Shown here in pieces: positions 18,300 through 26,778 of a stretch of 64,000 bases of DNA (position 1 is its first letter; each line of letters begins with the position of its first letter). The notes under the pieces are model-generated. The model was not told the DNA's origin, did not search any database, and worked only from the letters and a program-made list of their open reading frames with translations. Origin of the DNA: JBKCUA01 sp046318675 (lineage in GTDB: Bacteria > Pseudomonadota > Alphaproteobacteria > JAJTHO01); NCBI GenBank assembly GCA_046318675.1, contig JBKCUA010000032.1:1-64000 (forward strand), written 5' to 3'. The translations under genes and the position numbers were made by a program.

Positions 18300-19054
18300 G
18301 CCGCTTGTTATTGCTTCTTGTTTTGTTGGTTAGCCAAGTGCCCGTTGCCAAGGCGGCCGGGGGTGAGATTGTCTTGCCGGAACATGAATGGACGTTTACC
18401 GGTGTGCGGGGCACCTTTGATACGCATCAGTTACAGCGCGGCTTTCAGGTGTACAAAGAAGTTTGCTCCACCTGCCATGCATTGTCCTTGAAGGCTTATC
18501 GCAATCTTGCCGATTTGGGCTATTCTGAAGCGGAAATTAAGGTATTTGCCAGTCAATTCAAAGTCTGGGACGGCCCCAACGATGAAGGGGCAATGTTTGA
18601 GCGTCCGGCGATGCCCAGCGATCGTTTTGTGCCGCCGTTCCCCAACGCCAATGCCGCCCGCGCCGCCAACAATGGCGCCTATCCCCCGGATTTGAGCCTT
18701 ATCGTCAAAGCCCGTCACGGTGGTGCGGATTATCTCAAGGCTTTGCTCATGGGCTATGGCGATGCCCCGGCTGGTATGGATATACCAAGCGGGATTTATT
18801 ACAATAAGTACTTTCCCGGTCATAAGATCGCAATGGCTAAGCCATTGGACGATGGTGCGGTCACGTACGCCGACGGAACGCCTAACACGCTGGATCAGAT
18901 GAGCACCGATGTCGCCGCCTTCCTCGCCTGGGCAGCCGAGCCGGAACTGGAAAAACGCAAGGAAACCGGGGTGCGGGTGATGCTGTTCCTCTTGGTCTTT
19001 ACGAGCTTGCTGTATCTGTTAAAGCGGCAGGTTTGGTCAAAAGTGGAACACTAA
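18296..19054 (+). CDS. petC: Cytochrome c1
   Basis: Haem c subunit of bc1 (252 aa). It has a signal peptide (about 1-20), haem-binding CSTCH at C57-C60-H61, a methionine-ligand region near 180-200 (KIAMAKPL), and a C-terminal membrane anchor at about 227-245 followed by basic residues. Electrons pass from the Rieske protein to a periplasmic cytochrome c. Its stop overlaps the rimM stop on the other strand by 3 nt. Confidence 0.97.
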   Translation: MSRLLLLLVLLVSQVPVAKAAGGEIVLPEHEWTFTGVRGTFDTHQLQRGFQVYKEVCSTCHALSLKAYRNLADLGYSEAEIKVFASQFKVWDGPNDEGAMFERPAMPSDRFVPPFPNANAARAANNGAYPPDLSLIVKARHGGADYLKALLMGYGDAPAGMDIPSGIYYNKYFPGHKIAMAKPLDDGAVTYADGTPNTLDQMSTDVAAFLAWAAEPELEKRKETGVRVMLFLLVFTSLLYLLKRQVWSKVEH

Positions 19055-19548
19055 GACGGTAGCCATAACAACGCCACCGTCCGACCCACGGCATCAACCT
19101 CGCCGACAAAGCCCTCTTTAAAAGGAATATACTCCTCATTGCCCGAAGCAAAGGTCACGGCCAGCAAATCCCCCGCGCCGTAGTTGTGCACCCCGGTCAC
19201 TTGACCCACCTCAACGCCACTGGCATCCAATGCCCGGCAGCCGATGAGATCGGCGTGGTAGTATTCCCCCTCAAGGGGCTGCGGCAAGGCTTCCCGCGCT
19301 GTCCATAAACCCTGCCCGTTCAACGCCTCGGCGGCGGTGCGGGTGTCCACCCCCTCCAGCGTCGCGGTGATACGCTGACCCTCACCGCGCAGGCTGGTAA
19401 TCTTCACCGCCCGGCCATCCTCAAAAAACAACGGCCATTGCCGCAGGTCTTTGGCGTCCTGCGCGTAACACGCCAAATGCACCCCGCCCCGGACACCGTG
19501 GGGGGCGAGGATGCGGGCAAGGAGGACGCGGGGGGGGGTGTTAGGCAT
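19051..19548 (-). CDS. rimM: Ribosome maturation factor RimM
   Basis: 16S rRNA processing factor for the 30S head (165 aa). The N-terminal beta-barrel shows VLLARILAPHGVRGGVHL, and the C-terminal PRC-barrel shows YYHADLIGC and YIPFKEGFV. The ATG at 19548 lies inside the last codons of the KAP NTPase gene (8-nt overlap), and I see no Shine-Dalgarno sequence, so translation may depend on coupling. A run of nine C's falls in codons 4-7. The usual rpsP, trmD and rplS neighbours are missing. Confidence 0.93.
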   Translation of the reverse strand: MPNTPPRVLLARILAPHGVRGGVHLACYAQDAKDLRQWPLFFEDGRAVKITSLRGEGQRITATLEGVDTRTAAEALNGQGLWTAREALPQPLEGEYYHADLIGCRALDASGVEVGQVTGVHNYGAGDLLAVTFASGNEEYIPFKEGFVGEVDAVGRTVALLWLPS

Positions 19549-21085
19549 GGGGGGAATCGTCGAGGAGGGTGCAGCCGGGGGTAGTTTTATCTTTATCTTC
19601 TTTATCTTCTTTATCTTCTTTGTTTTCTTTGTGTTGATACTGAAAATAGTTAGCAAAATACTTTGCTGATCCCATGCCATAAGGGACACTTTGTTGGGGG
19701 GAAATTATTGTATCCAAAAGGTTAGTGATATCCCGTTTTAATGTTCTATCGCCTTGCATAAATTCTTGAACAAAACCTTCTTGTGGACGCGTTCTTGTTG
19801 TCTGCTTTTCACTAAAATAACTATCATCACAACAACGGTTAAAGTTTGATTGTGCAACAAAAACCCCATGGCGATTCTTCCACAGCCATGCCCACAGATC
19901 TTTCTGAAATTCCATCAAATACGCCGCTGCCAGAACATCCGCCGGGTTGCACTTGTCCCGCAACATAAGGATCAGGGAAGCTGACCGGTTAACGATGCGC
20001 TCTCCCATACGCAGGGTTGGCATTAGTCTTTTGAGAAAAAACCAAGCATGTTGAAAATACTCTTGTTGATCGAAATCAGCCCGATGAAATTCCTTGGCTA
20101 TTTTCTTGAATTGCGTCAGCGTCAGGTCGGCAATCGCATCCTCCGGTGGGGCGGGCAATTTATGAGCGGCCTGCACCACTTTTTTCAGATGCCCCTCGCC
20201 ATAAGCACGCGCTTCATCGGGTTTTGCATGATGCCCCGCCAAATCGCCCAAAGCGTTCACCACATGGGTACGGTCATACGCCAGCAGATAGGTTATCTTC
20301 GGAAAATCCGCGATCATCTTCATTAGTTGCAGCATGGCGCGAATCTCTTCCGGATTTAGCCGATCCATGTCTTCAACGACAACAATGATATGTGAAAAAG
20401 GCAGGGAACTTTTTTTCAGTTTTTCTGTGATGTCTTTTTTTAGTGTCTCAAGAGTGTTTTTTGGTTCAGTGCCTTTGAATTCTTTTCTGTATTCTTTTAA
20501 CATAGAAGCAATTCTTATTACATAGTTTACCCGTTCAATAAAAAAAGACCCAATTCCTATTACAACTACTGAAGTCACCCCAAGAGCAGAGTTTAAAGCT
20601 GATTTAAGAGCAGGGACAAAATCCGATGGATTTCCTATGTAAAGTTTTAGTAATTCTGTTTTTTCCAAAAAAAAGATGAGAACTAAAATTGGGATAGTTA
20701 ATCCGACAATAATTTTCAGTCTGTTAAAAAACCGTTTCCATTTAGATAGATTCTCAAGAAAAGCAGCCAGATCCCGCAAAAACAAACTGGCCAGATGCTG
20801 CCTGTCGGTAAAATGCCAAGGATTAAAGACCATCCATTCTATGGGTTTCTCTTTATTTTCATTGTACGCTTCAATTTCTTCTTTGATCAATTTTATGGTG
20901 TGGGTTTTACCCTCGCCCCATTCGCCCTCGATGCCGATGGTAAATCCACCTTTATCGCCATCTTGAATTAAAGCGGGTTTGTCTTCGGCAATATCTTTAA
21001 TTAAAGCGGCTATACTTTGCGCAAAAGGACGGCGATTTAACTCATCGTTAAGGGGCTCTCGATGATCTTTTTTATCTTCGGCCAT
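19541..21085 (-). CDS. KAP-family P-loop NTPase with two membrane segments
   Basis: A 514-aa STAND-like P-loop ATPase of the KAP family. Walker A is GEWGEGKT (54-61). Two hydrophobic segments (about 125-142 and 166-184) are inserted between Walker A and Walker B (IIVVVEDMDRL, about 233-243), which is the KAP hallmark. The C-terminus ends in a Lys/Glu/Asp repeat. Known members are sporadic and include the F-plasmid phage-exclusion protein PifA. The central part is AT-rich compared with its neighbours. It lies between two housekeeping genes, rimM and ychF, on the same strand, which looks like an acquired insertion. A defence role is inference only. Confidence 0.88.
   Translation of the reverse strand: MAEDKKDHREPLNDELNRRPFAQSIAALIKDIAEDKPALIQDGDKGGFTIGIEGEWGEGKTHTIKLIKEEIEAYNENKEKPIEWMVFNPWHFTDRQHLASLFLRDLAAFLENLSKWKRFFNRLKIIVGLTIPILVLIFFLEKTELLKLYIGNPSDFVPALKSALNSALGVTSVVVIGIGSFFIERVNYVIRIASMLKEYRKEFKGTEPKNTLETLKKDITEKLKKSSLPFSHIIVVVEDMDRLNPEEIRAMLQLMKMIADFPKITYLLAYDRTHVVNALGDLAGHHAKPDEARAYGEGHLKKVVQAAHKLPAPPEDAIADLTLTQFKKIAKEFHRADFDQQEYFQHAWFFLKRLMPTLRMGERIVNRSASLILMLRDKCNPADVLAAAYLMEFQKDLWAWLWKNRHGVFVAQSNFNRCCDDSYFSEKQTTRTRPQEGFVQEFMQGDRTLKRDITNLLDTIISPQQSVPYGMGSAKYFANYFQYQHKENKEDKEDKEDKDKTTPGCTLLDDSPHA
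19592..19627 (-). repeat. 9-bp tandem repeat in the KAP gene 3' end
   Basis: Three perfect copies of TTTATCTTC (plus strand) at 19592-19618 followed by one degenerate copy. They encode the KED-rich tail of the KAP protein. The unit is a multiple of three, so copy number can change without a frameshift. Confidence 0.75.
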
Positions 21086-21093
21086 TCCAGAGC

Positions 21094-22188
21094 TTACACA
21101 TTAAACCGAAAATGCACCACATCCCCATCCTGGAAAACGTATTCTTTCCCCTCCACCCGCAGCTTGCCGGCCTCTTTGGCGCCGGTTTCGCCCTTGCAGG
21201 TGAGAAAGTCGCTGTAGCTAATGGTGGCGGCGGCGATAAAGCCGCGCTCAAAATCGGTGTGGATCACCGCCGCCGCTTGGGGGGCTTTGGTGCCTTGGGG
21301 TATTGTCCACGCCCTAGTTTCCTGCGGGCCAGCGGTAAAGTAGGTGAGCAGGCCAAGGCGGCTGTACGCCGCCCGAATAACGGTGTTGAGGCCCGGCTCC
21401 TTGAGGCCGATGCTCTCAAGAAATTCCCGCTGATCCGCCGGGGAGAGTTGCGCAGCTTCGGCTTCCACGGCTGCGGCAATCACCACCACGGGGGCACCTT
21501 CTGCGGCGGCTTTGATACGAACTTTTTCCACCAGGGCGTTGCCCGTGGCGGCCTCAGCCTCCAGCACGTTGCAAATGTACAGCAGGGGCTTTGCCGTCAG
21601 CAGTTGCAGCAACCGGAATGGTTTTTGCTCATCTTTTGTCAGCACCGCCGTGCGGGCTGGCTGGCCAGCCTCCAAAATCGGCAGGACTTTTTGCACCACG
21701 GCAAGCTCTTCCGCCGCCGCCTTGTCGCCGCCCTTAACCCGGCGGGCCAAGCCGTCGCGGCGTTTTTCCAGCGATTCTAAATCCGCCAGCATCAGTTCGG
21801 TTTCAATGGTCGCCGCATCGCGGAGGGGATCAACGCTCCCCTCCACATGGGTAATATCGGCGTCTTCAAAACAACGCAGGACGTGAGCCACCGCGTCCAC
21901 TTCCCGAATGTGGCCTAAAAATTGGTTGCCAAGGCCTTCGCCCTTGCTGGCTCCGCGTACTAGGCCGGCAATATCCACAAATTCCATCTGGGCGGGGATA
22001 ATTTTTGCTGAACCGGCAAGGGCAGCGATTTTTTCAAGGCGAGGATCGGGAACAGCTACCCGCCCCACGTTAGGCTCAATCGTGCAAAAGGGATAATTAG
22101 CAGCCTGAGCTGCCTGGGTCGCCGTCAGGGCGTTAAACAACGTGGACTTGCCCACATTGGGCAGACCAACAATACCACAACAAATCAC
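21094..22188 (-). CDS. ychF: Redox-regulated ATPase YchF (Obg-like)
   Basis: Universal P-loop protein of the OLA1 class that prefers ATP and binds ribosomes (364 aa). The P-loop is GLPNVGKST near residue 8, followed by DIAGLVRGASKGEGLGNQFL. The C-terminal TGS domain ends with GKEYVFQDGDVVHFRFNV. The start appears to be GTG, with no clear ribosome-binding site; coupling to rpsU, 9 nt upstream, may help. Confidence 0.96.
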   Translation of the reverse strand: MICCGIVGLPNVGKSTLFNALTATQAAQAANYPFCTIEPNVGRVAVPDPRLEKIAALAGSAKIIPAQMEFVDIAGLVRGASKGEGLGNQFLGHIREVDAVAHVLRCFEDADITHVEGSVDPLRDAATIETELMLADLESLEKRRDGLARRVKGGDKAAAEELAVVQKVLPILEAGQPARTAVLTKDEQKPFRLLQLLTAKPLLYICNVLEAEAATGNALVEKVRIKAAAEGAPVVVIAAAVEAEAAQLSPADQREFLESIGLKEPGLNTVIRAAYSRLGLLTYFTAGPQETRAWTIPQGTKAPQAAAVIHTDFERGFIAAATISYSDFLTCKGETGAKEAGKLRVEGKEYVFQDGDVVHFRFNV

Positions 22189-22197
22189 AGCGGTAAC

Positions 22198-22401
22198 TTA
22201 AAAGCCGTCTTTTTCCAGCTTTTTCCGCATGACTTTGCGGAAGCGACGGACAGCCTCGGCTTTCTCCCGGGTTTTGCGCTCGGAAGGTTTCTCATAGTGG
22301 CGGCGCAGTTTCATTTCACGAAACACACCTTCGCGTTGCAGTTTTTTCTTGAGAGCGCGGAGGGCTTGCTCCACGTTATTTTCACGGACTTGAACGAGCA
22401 C
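22198..22401 (-). CDS. rpsU: 30S ribosomal protein S21
   Basis: Small basic ribosomal protein (67 aa). ENNVEQALRALKKKLQREG and MKLRRHYEKPSERKTREK are strongly conserved. The open frame extends to 22518, but the family begins at LVQVREN, so GTG 22399-22401 is chosen, with AGAAGG upstream. The N-terminus is not certain. The gene is divergent from the COQ9 fusion, with about 100 bp between starts. Confidence 0.92.
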   Translation of the reverse strand: MLVQVRENNVEQALRALKKKLQREGVFREMKLRRHYEKPSERKTREKAEAVRRFRKVMRKKLEKDGF

Positions 22402-22499
22402 GAGTTTACGAGACCCTTCTGGTTTGCTAGAGTTAAAAGAAGACGCATGACGAAAAAAACCGCCAACACGAAAAAACATTTTACGCAATAGGATAAAAA

Positions 22500-24236
22500 A
22501 TGCAAGCATTGGAAACATCGCCTTTTGAATCTTTGGAAAAACAGTGCCTTGAGGCTGTTTTAACGGCGGTTGTATTTGATGGGTGGAACGACAAAGCGTT
22601 TGATAACGCTGCTAAAGTAACCCCTGAAGGTGCTATCCTTACGGTGTTTCCCGGCGGGATGCCCGATGTTGCCGATGCCTGGCACAGGCAGTTAGATTCG
22701 GCCATGCTGTCGGCCTACACGGAGGGTTCCGTCCCGGAAAAAGTACGCCAGCGTGTGCACGCCTTGATCATGCATCGGCTCAACGCGGCCTTGCCGCATC
22801 GAGACGCGGTGCGAGCCTTGCTGGCTTGGTATCTGTTGCCCCAACATTGGCTGGCTGCTCAGCACTATCTTTTTGCTGTGGGGGATACCATTTGGCGCGC
22901 CGCTGGCGATACCAGTACCGATTTTAATTATTATACTAAGCGTTTTTTGTGCGGCGAAGTGTACCGGGCAACAGTGTTGTATTGGCTGAATGATAACAGT
23001 GTTGACCAGGTAAACACCGCCGCTTTTTGTGCTCGGCGTATTGACGATGTTCTTAAAGTTGGCGGCACCGTTGGTAAACTTGCCAAGCCCTTGGACGATG
23101 TTGGGGCATTCATCAGTCGTGCCTTAGGCAAGCTTCGTCCACTGGCGATTATTTTGGCTGTTCTGCTAACTACGCCCAGCCATGCTAATGATACACACAA
23201 TGCTATTATTGCCACCCGAAGTGCGGCAAAGAAAGTCGAGGCTGAAGCAGCCAGCACCGAGAAAGTTGTAGCACAGTTGAGCAATGAGCGCATTCGTCTA
23301 GCGGCTTCCATTCAAGATATTCAAGAAACCATTGTTGCCCAAAACATTCTTCTTCAAACACACCGTGCCCAAACCCGCGCAGCAGAAGTTGCTTTAGACA
23401 AAGCCCTCCATAATAGTAGCACTACTTTGCAACAGCTTTTGCAATTGGCGAGAAGACCTGTGGCGGCGGCACTTCTTCCTGATGAAGACCCTCGCAAAAC
23501 CTTGCATGGAGCTGCGTTGTTACGCTGGCAGGCCAATACCCTGCAAAAAGATATTGCCCATCTGAATGAAAAGCTCGATGCCTTGGCACAAGCTGAAGCG
23601 ACGCAGCAGGCCACCCTTGATAAGCTCGATACAGACGCAGCACTGCTAAAAGAAGAACAATTGAGCCTTAATAAGCAACTTGAAGAAAAGAAAAATCTTT
23701 ATGCCGCGCAACAAGAAGAGGCGGGACGCCTGAAAAAAGAGCTCGATATCCTAGCTAAAAAAGAAGAAACGTTGCGAGGTTTTTTGAGTGCCCTTGATAA
23801 ACGTCACCCTGCAACACAGGCAAGACCCCTTCCTCTAGCAGAAGATGAAACAGCCCGCCCTACTGGACGCCACCCTGTAGCTGGCACCATCAGTCGTCGC
23901 TTTGGCGAGAATTATCAAGGTTATAATAGTCAGGGCATTACCTATGCGGCACTTGAAGCTGCCCTAGTGACGGCTCCAGTATCAGGGCGAGTTGCGTACG
24001 CCGGAGCTTACGCTAAATATGGAGAGGTTGTCATTTTAGCCGTGGGCAAGGGAGACTATCTAGTGCTCGCCGGGTTAAAAGATGTCCTTGTCCATAGTGG
24101 TGAAACCTTGGCGGCTGGTGAACCAGTAGGTCGCCTAACAGATGGTGGTGAGGATTGTTGTCATCTTTATGTTGAATTACGGCGGCGGGGTATACCAATC
24201 AATCCGTTGCCATATTTGTTGCGCTCTGCTAGTTAG
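22500..24236 (+). CDS. COQ9 domain fused to EnvC-like (LytM/M23) murein hydrolase activator
   Basis: One 578-codon frame holds two proteins normally encoded separately. Residues 1 to about 210 are a COQ9-family domain (signature AAGDTSTDFNYYTKR at 134-148), a lipid-binding helper of ubiquinone synthesis. Residues 213-229 are hydrophobic and end SHA, like a signal peptide. A long coiled coil (about 232-440) and a C-terminal LytM/M23-like domain (about 455-575) complete an EnvC-type activator. The zinc ligands of active M23 peptidases are not evident, as in EnvC. In the fusion the segment would act as a signal anchor, with COQ9 inside and EnvC outside. No ATG lies at the junction; a TTG at 23091 is the only plausible internal start, without a ribosome-binding site. 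The following ctpA and deacetylase genes are the usual EnvC neighbours. Confidence 0.85.
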   Translation: MQALETSPFESLEKQCLEAVLTAVVFDGWNDKAFDNAAKVTPEGAILTVFPGGMPDVADAWHRQLDSAMLSAYTEGSVPEKVRQRVHALIMHRLNAALPHRDAVRALLAWYLLPQHWLAAQHYLFAVGDTIWRAAGDTSTDFNYYTKRFLCGEVYRATVLYWLNDNSVDQVNTAAFCARRIDDVLKVGGTVGKLAKPLDDVGAFISRALGKLRPLAIILAVLLTTPSHANDTHNAIIATRSAAKKVEAEAASTEKVVAQLSNERIRLAASIQDIQETIVAQNILLQTHRAQTRAAEVALDKALHNSSTTLQQLLQLARRPVAAALLPDEDPRKTLHGAALLRWQANTLQKDIAHLNEKLDALAQAEATQQATLDKLDTDAALLKEEQLSLNKQLEEKKNLYAAQQEEAGRLKKELDILAKKEETLRGFLSALDKRHPATQARPLPLAEDETARPTGRHPVAGTISRRFGENYQGYNSQGITYAALEAALVTAPVSGRVAYAGAYAKYGEVVILAVGKGDYLVLAGLKDVLVHSGETLAAGEPVGRLTDGGEDCCHLYVELRRRGIPINPLPYLLRSAS

Positions 24237-24278
24237 AGATTTCTTACTTTTTAAGTTAAAAAATTAAGGATAATATTT

Positions 24279-25637
24279 ATGGTGCGGTACTTTCTTGTCT
24301 TGGTAGTGTTTAATGTATTGGTGTCTTTTGCGCCTACGGCCTATGCTGCTAATGCCACTGAAAATGATACTTACAAGCAGCTTAATCTCTTTGGTGATGT
24401 TTTTGAGCGTGTCCGGGGTGAGTACGTCGAGCCTGTAACCGATAAAGTACTGATTGAGTCCGCAATTAATGGGATGCTGACGCATCTTGATCCGCATTCT
24501 TCATATCTTGATGCGGAAAGTTTCAAGGATATGCAGGTGCAGACCAAGGGGGAGTTTGGCGGTCTTGGGATTGAAGTAACTCAAGAAAATGGCTTAGTAA
24601 AAGTGATTTCACCTATTGATGATACCCCTGCTGCTAAAGCTGGCGTCAAGGCGGGGGACTATATTGTTCAAATTGATGGAGCTCCTGTGATGGGTCTCAG
24701 TCTTAATGAAGCTGTGCAAAAAATGCGTGGAGCTGTAGGTACTTCTATTACTATCAGTATTCGTCGTGAAGGTGCGGAGCCACTTGATTTAACCTTAACT
24801 CGTGACGTTATTAAAATTCGTTCTGTACGTTGGAAGGCCTACGATGACATTGGTTATATTCGTATAACAGCTTTTAATGAGCAAACCCAAGAAGGATTGG
24901 ATAAAGCACTGACAGAATTGCCTCGGGATATTAAAAATATCCGCGGCTATGTTATTGATATGCGAAATAATCCAGGCGGTCTTTTGGATCAAGCAGTATC
25001 TGTCTCTGATACTTTCTTAGATAAGGGTGAAATTGTCTCCACCCGTGGCCGTCGCCCGGAAGATATTCAGCGGTATAATGCGCGTCCCGGCGACGCATCG
25101 AAGGGTTTACCGCTGGTGGTGCTTATCAATGATGGTTCGGCATCGGCGTCGGAAATTGTTGCTGGCGCATTACAGGATCATCGGCGTGCTTTGTTGGTGG
25201 GCACCAAGAGTTTTGGCAAAGGTTCCGTGCAAACGGTAATTCCGTTGCCCGGTCATGGTGCAATGAGACTCACTACAGCCCGGTATTATACCCCTTCGGG
25301 TCGCTCTATCCAAGCAAAGGGGATCGAACCAGACATTGATGTACCGGCTGCAAAAATTGAAAAATTAGCGGAAGGGAAGCGTTTGCACGAAGCCGATCTG
25401 CGTGGTGCTTTAGTTAATCCCCAGGAAAAGAAAACTGACACAAAAACCAAAGACACAAAAGATTCAAAGACTTCGCCACAAAAGTCCGGTGAACCCAAAG
25501 GGGAAGTAAAGCCTGTGGCTGCTCTGGATGATAAGGGCGATGAGGATTATCAACTTTCTCGCGCCCTAGATTTGGTACGAGGGATCAGTTTGTATGCGGA
25601 GCGTAGCCAACACTCCAATTCGAACAAGGATCGGTAA
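24279..25637 (+). CDS. ctpA: C-terminal processing peptidase (S41, CtpA)
   Basis: Periplasmic serine protease that trims envelope proteins and peptidoglycan hydrolases (452 aa). It has a signal peptide ending AYA near residue 23 and a PDZ domain at about 90-175 (GGLGIEVTQENGLVKVISPIDD). The Ser/Lys dyad is in NDGSASASE (about 285-292) and SFGKGSVQ (about 313). The tail is Lys/Thr-rich. AAGGA precedes the ATG. It is part of the envC-ctpA-deacetylase cluster; its stop overlaps the next ATG by 1 nt (TAATG). Confidence 0.95.
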   Translation: MVRYFLVLVVFNVLVSFAPTAYAANATENDTYKQLNLFGDVFERVRGEYVEPVTDKVLIESAINGMLTHLDPHSSYLDAESFKDMQVQTKGEFGGLGIEVTQENGLVKVISPIDDTPAAKAGVKAGDYIVQIDGAPVMGLSLNEAVQKMRGAVGTSITISIRREGAEPLDLTLTRDVIKIRSVRWKAYDDIGYIRITAFNEQTQEGLDKALTELPRDIKNIRGYVIDMRNNPGGLLDQAVSVSDTFLDKGEIVSTRGRRPEDIQRYNARPGDASKGLPLVVLINDGSASASEIVAGALQDHRRALLVGTKSFGKGSVQTVIPLPGHGAMRLTTARYYTPSGRSIQAKGIEPDIDVPAAKIEKLAEGKRLHEADLRGALVNPQEKKTDTKTKDTKDSKTSPQKSGEPKGEVKPVAALDDKGDEDYQLSRALDLVRGISLYAERSQHSNSNKDR

Positions 25638-26758
25638 TGTTTCGGCAATTTATTGCAACAGTAGTTTCAGCAGTATACTTTCTGTTTGGAGCTGGTATTT
25701 TTTTAGGGTTAGCCGTTGTTGTTGGCTGGATAGCTCTGAATGCTAACGATACTGTCAGTCGGCGCACTTTGCAGGTGCCGACCTACGTTACGCCTATTGA
25801 TTTAAGTATCGCTTTATCAACCGAAGATTTTGATAAAACCACAGCCCGTCTCCTAGGAAGTATTAATAAAATATCGGAAGAATTACCTAAAAGTCACGAC
25901 GCTGGTGCATCGCCAGCAGCTCCAACCAAGCCAGCTTTAAATCTTAATGAAGTCGCGCGTCCAAAACCAGAACTTATGGAAAATAGTCCCCAAGGACCAC
26001 TTCCAAAGGTTTCTGATAAAGGGTTAACTGCATGGCGGGCGTATAGTCGTTCCGTTGGCGACAATATTGCCCCGAATCTAGTTACAGTTATTGTTCAAGA
26101 CCTCGGTTTGTCTGAAAAAGTTTTTATGGAGGCTATGAACCATTTACCTCGAACCGTTACGCTGGCGTTTAATCCATATGGTCGTGATATTGATAGATTT
26201 ACCGGTATTGCTAGGGCTCAAGGCTTTGAAACATTGATGGGTATTCCTATGCAGCCGAGTGATTTTCCCCAACGCGATCCTGGATCCCGCTCTCTTCTGA
26301 CCGATAACACCACAGAACAAAATATTGAGATTATGAAATGGAGCTTAGGACGTGGAGCAAGTTATATTGGTGTGCTGCCTATCATGGGAGATGCGTTTAC
26401 CCAGACTGGTTGGCGAATGGCTACTATTCTAAATGAAATTAATCGTAGAGGGCTGCTTTTTGTCGATGGAACAACACCTCAAGGCATTGCCACTACTAGA
26501 GATTTAGCCGTCCGTGGCGGGCTTCCTTTTGTCGGGGTGGACATTATTTTAGATCAGAGCCTAGCTACTAAGGATATCGAGGCCGCTTTGCAACAACTAG
26601 AGCAACAGGCTTTAAAAGTTGGTAGTGCCGTTGGCATCATCGGATCGTATCCTAATAGTATGTTAGTGCTTGAACGCTGGGAGGCAACTCTTGCAACGAA
26701 GAATATTAGCTTGGTGCCCGTTTCGGTGATAGCCGCCCGAAGTATCAAAGAAAAATAA
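25637..26758 (+). CDS. Divergent polysaccharide deacetylase family protein (YibQ-like)
   Basis: A 373-aa protein with one N-terminal membrane segment (about 8-33), a Pro-rich linker, and a divergent polysaccharide deacetylase domain (about 150-370). VTVIVQDLGLSEKV, RTVTLAFNPYG and GFETLMGIPMQPSDFP match the YibQ/DUF610 family. The metal-binding DD of true deacetylases appears as QD here. The enzyme activity is unproven, but the family constantly accompanies envC and ctpA. Confidence 0.92.
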   Translation: MFRQFIATVVSAVYFLFGAGIFLGLAVVVGWIALNANDTVSRRTLQVPTYVTPIDLSIALSTEDFDKTTARLLGSINKISEELPKSHDAGASPAAPTKPALNLNEVARPKPELMENSPQGPLPKVSDKGLTAWRAYSRSVGDNIAPNLVTVIVQDLGLSEKVFMEAMNHLPRTVTLAFNPYGRDIDRFTGIARAQGFETLMGIPMQPSDFPQRDPGSRSLLTDNTTEQNIEIMKWSLGRGASYIGVLPIMGDAFTQTGWRMATILNEINRRGLLFVDGTTPQGIATTRDLAVRGGLPFVGVDIILDQSLATKDIEAALQQLEQQALKVGSAVGIIGSYPNSMLVLERWEATLATKNISLVPVSVIAARSIKEK

Positions 26759-26778
26759 CCTATATTTTTCTAATGCAT

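Noticed and set aside
21112..21780. 222-codon plus-strand frame
   Set aside because: Antisense to ychF; composition is that of a shadow frame.
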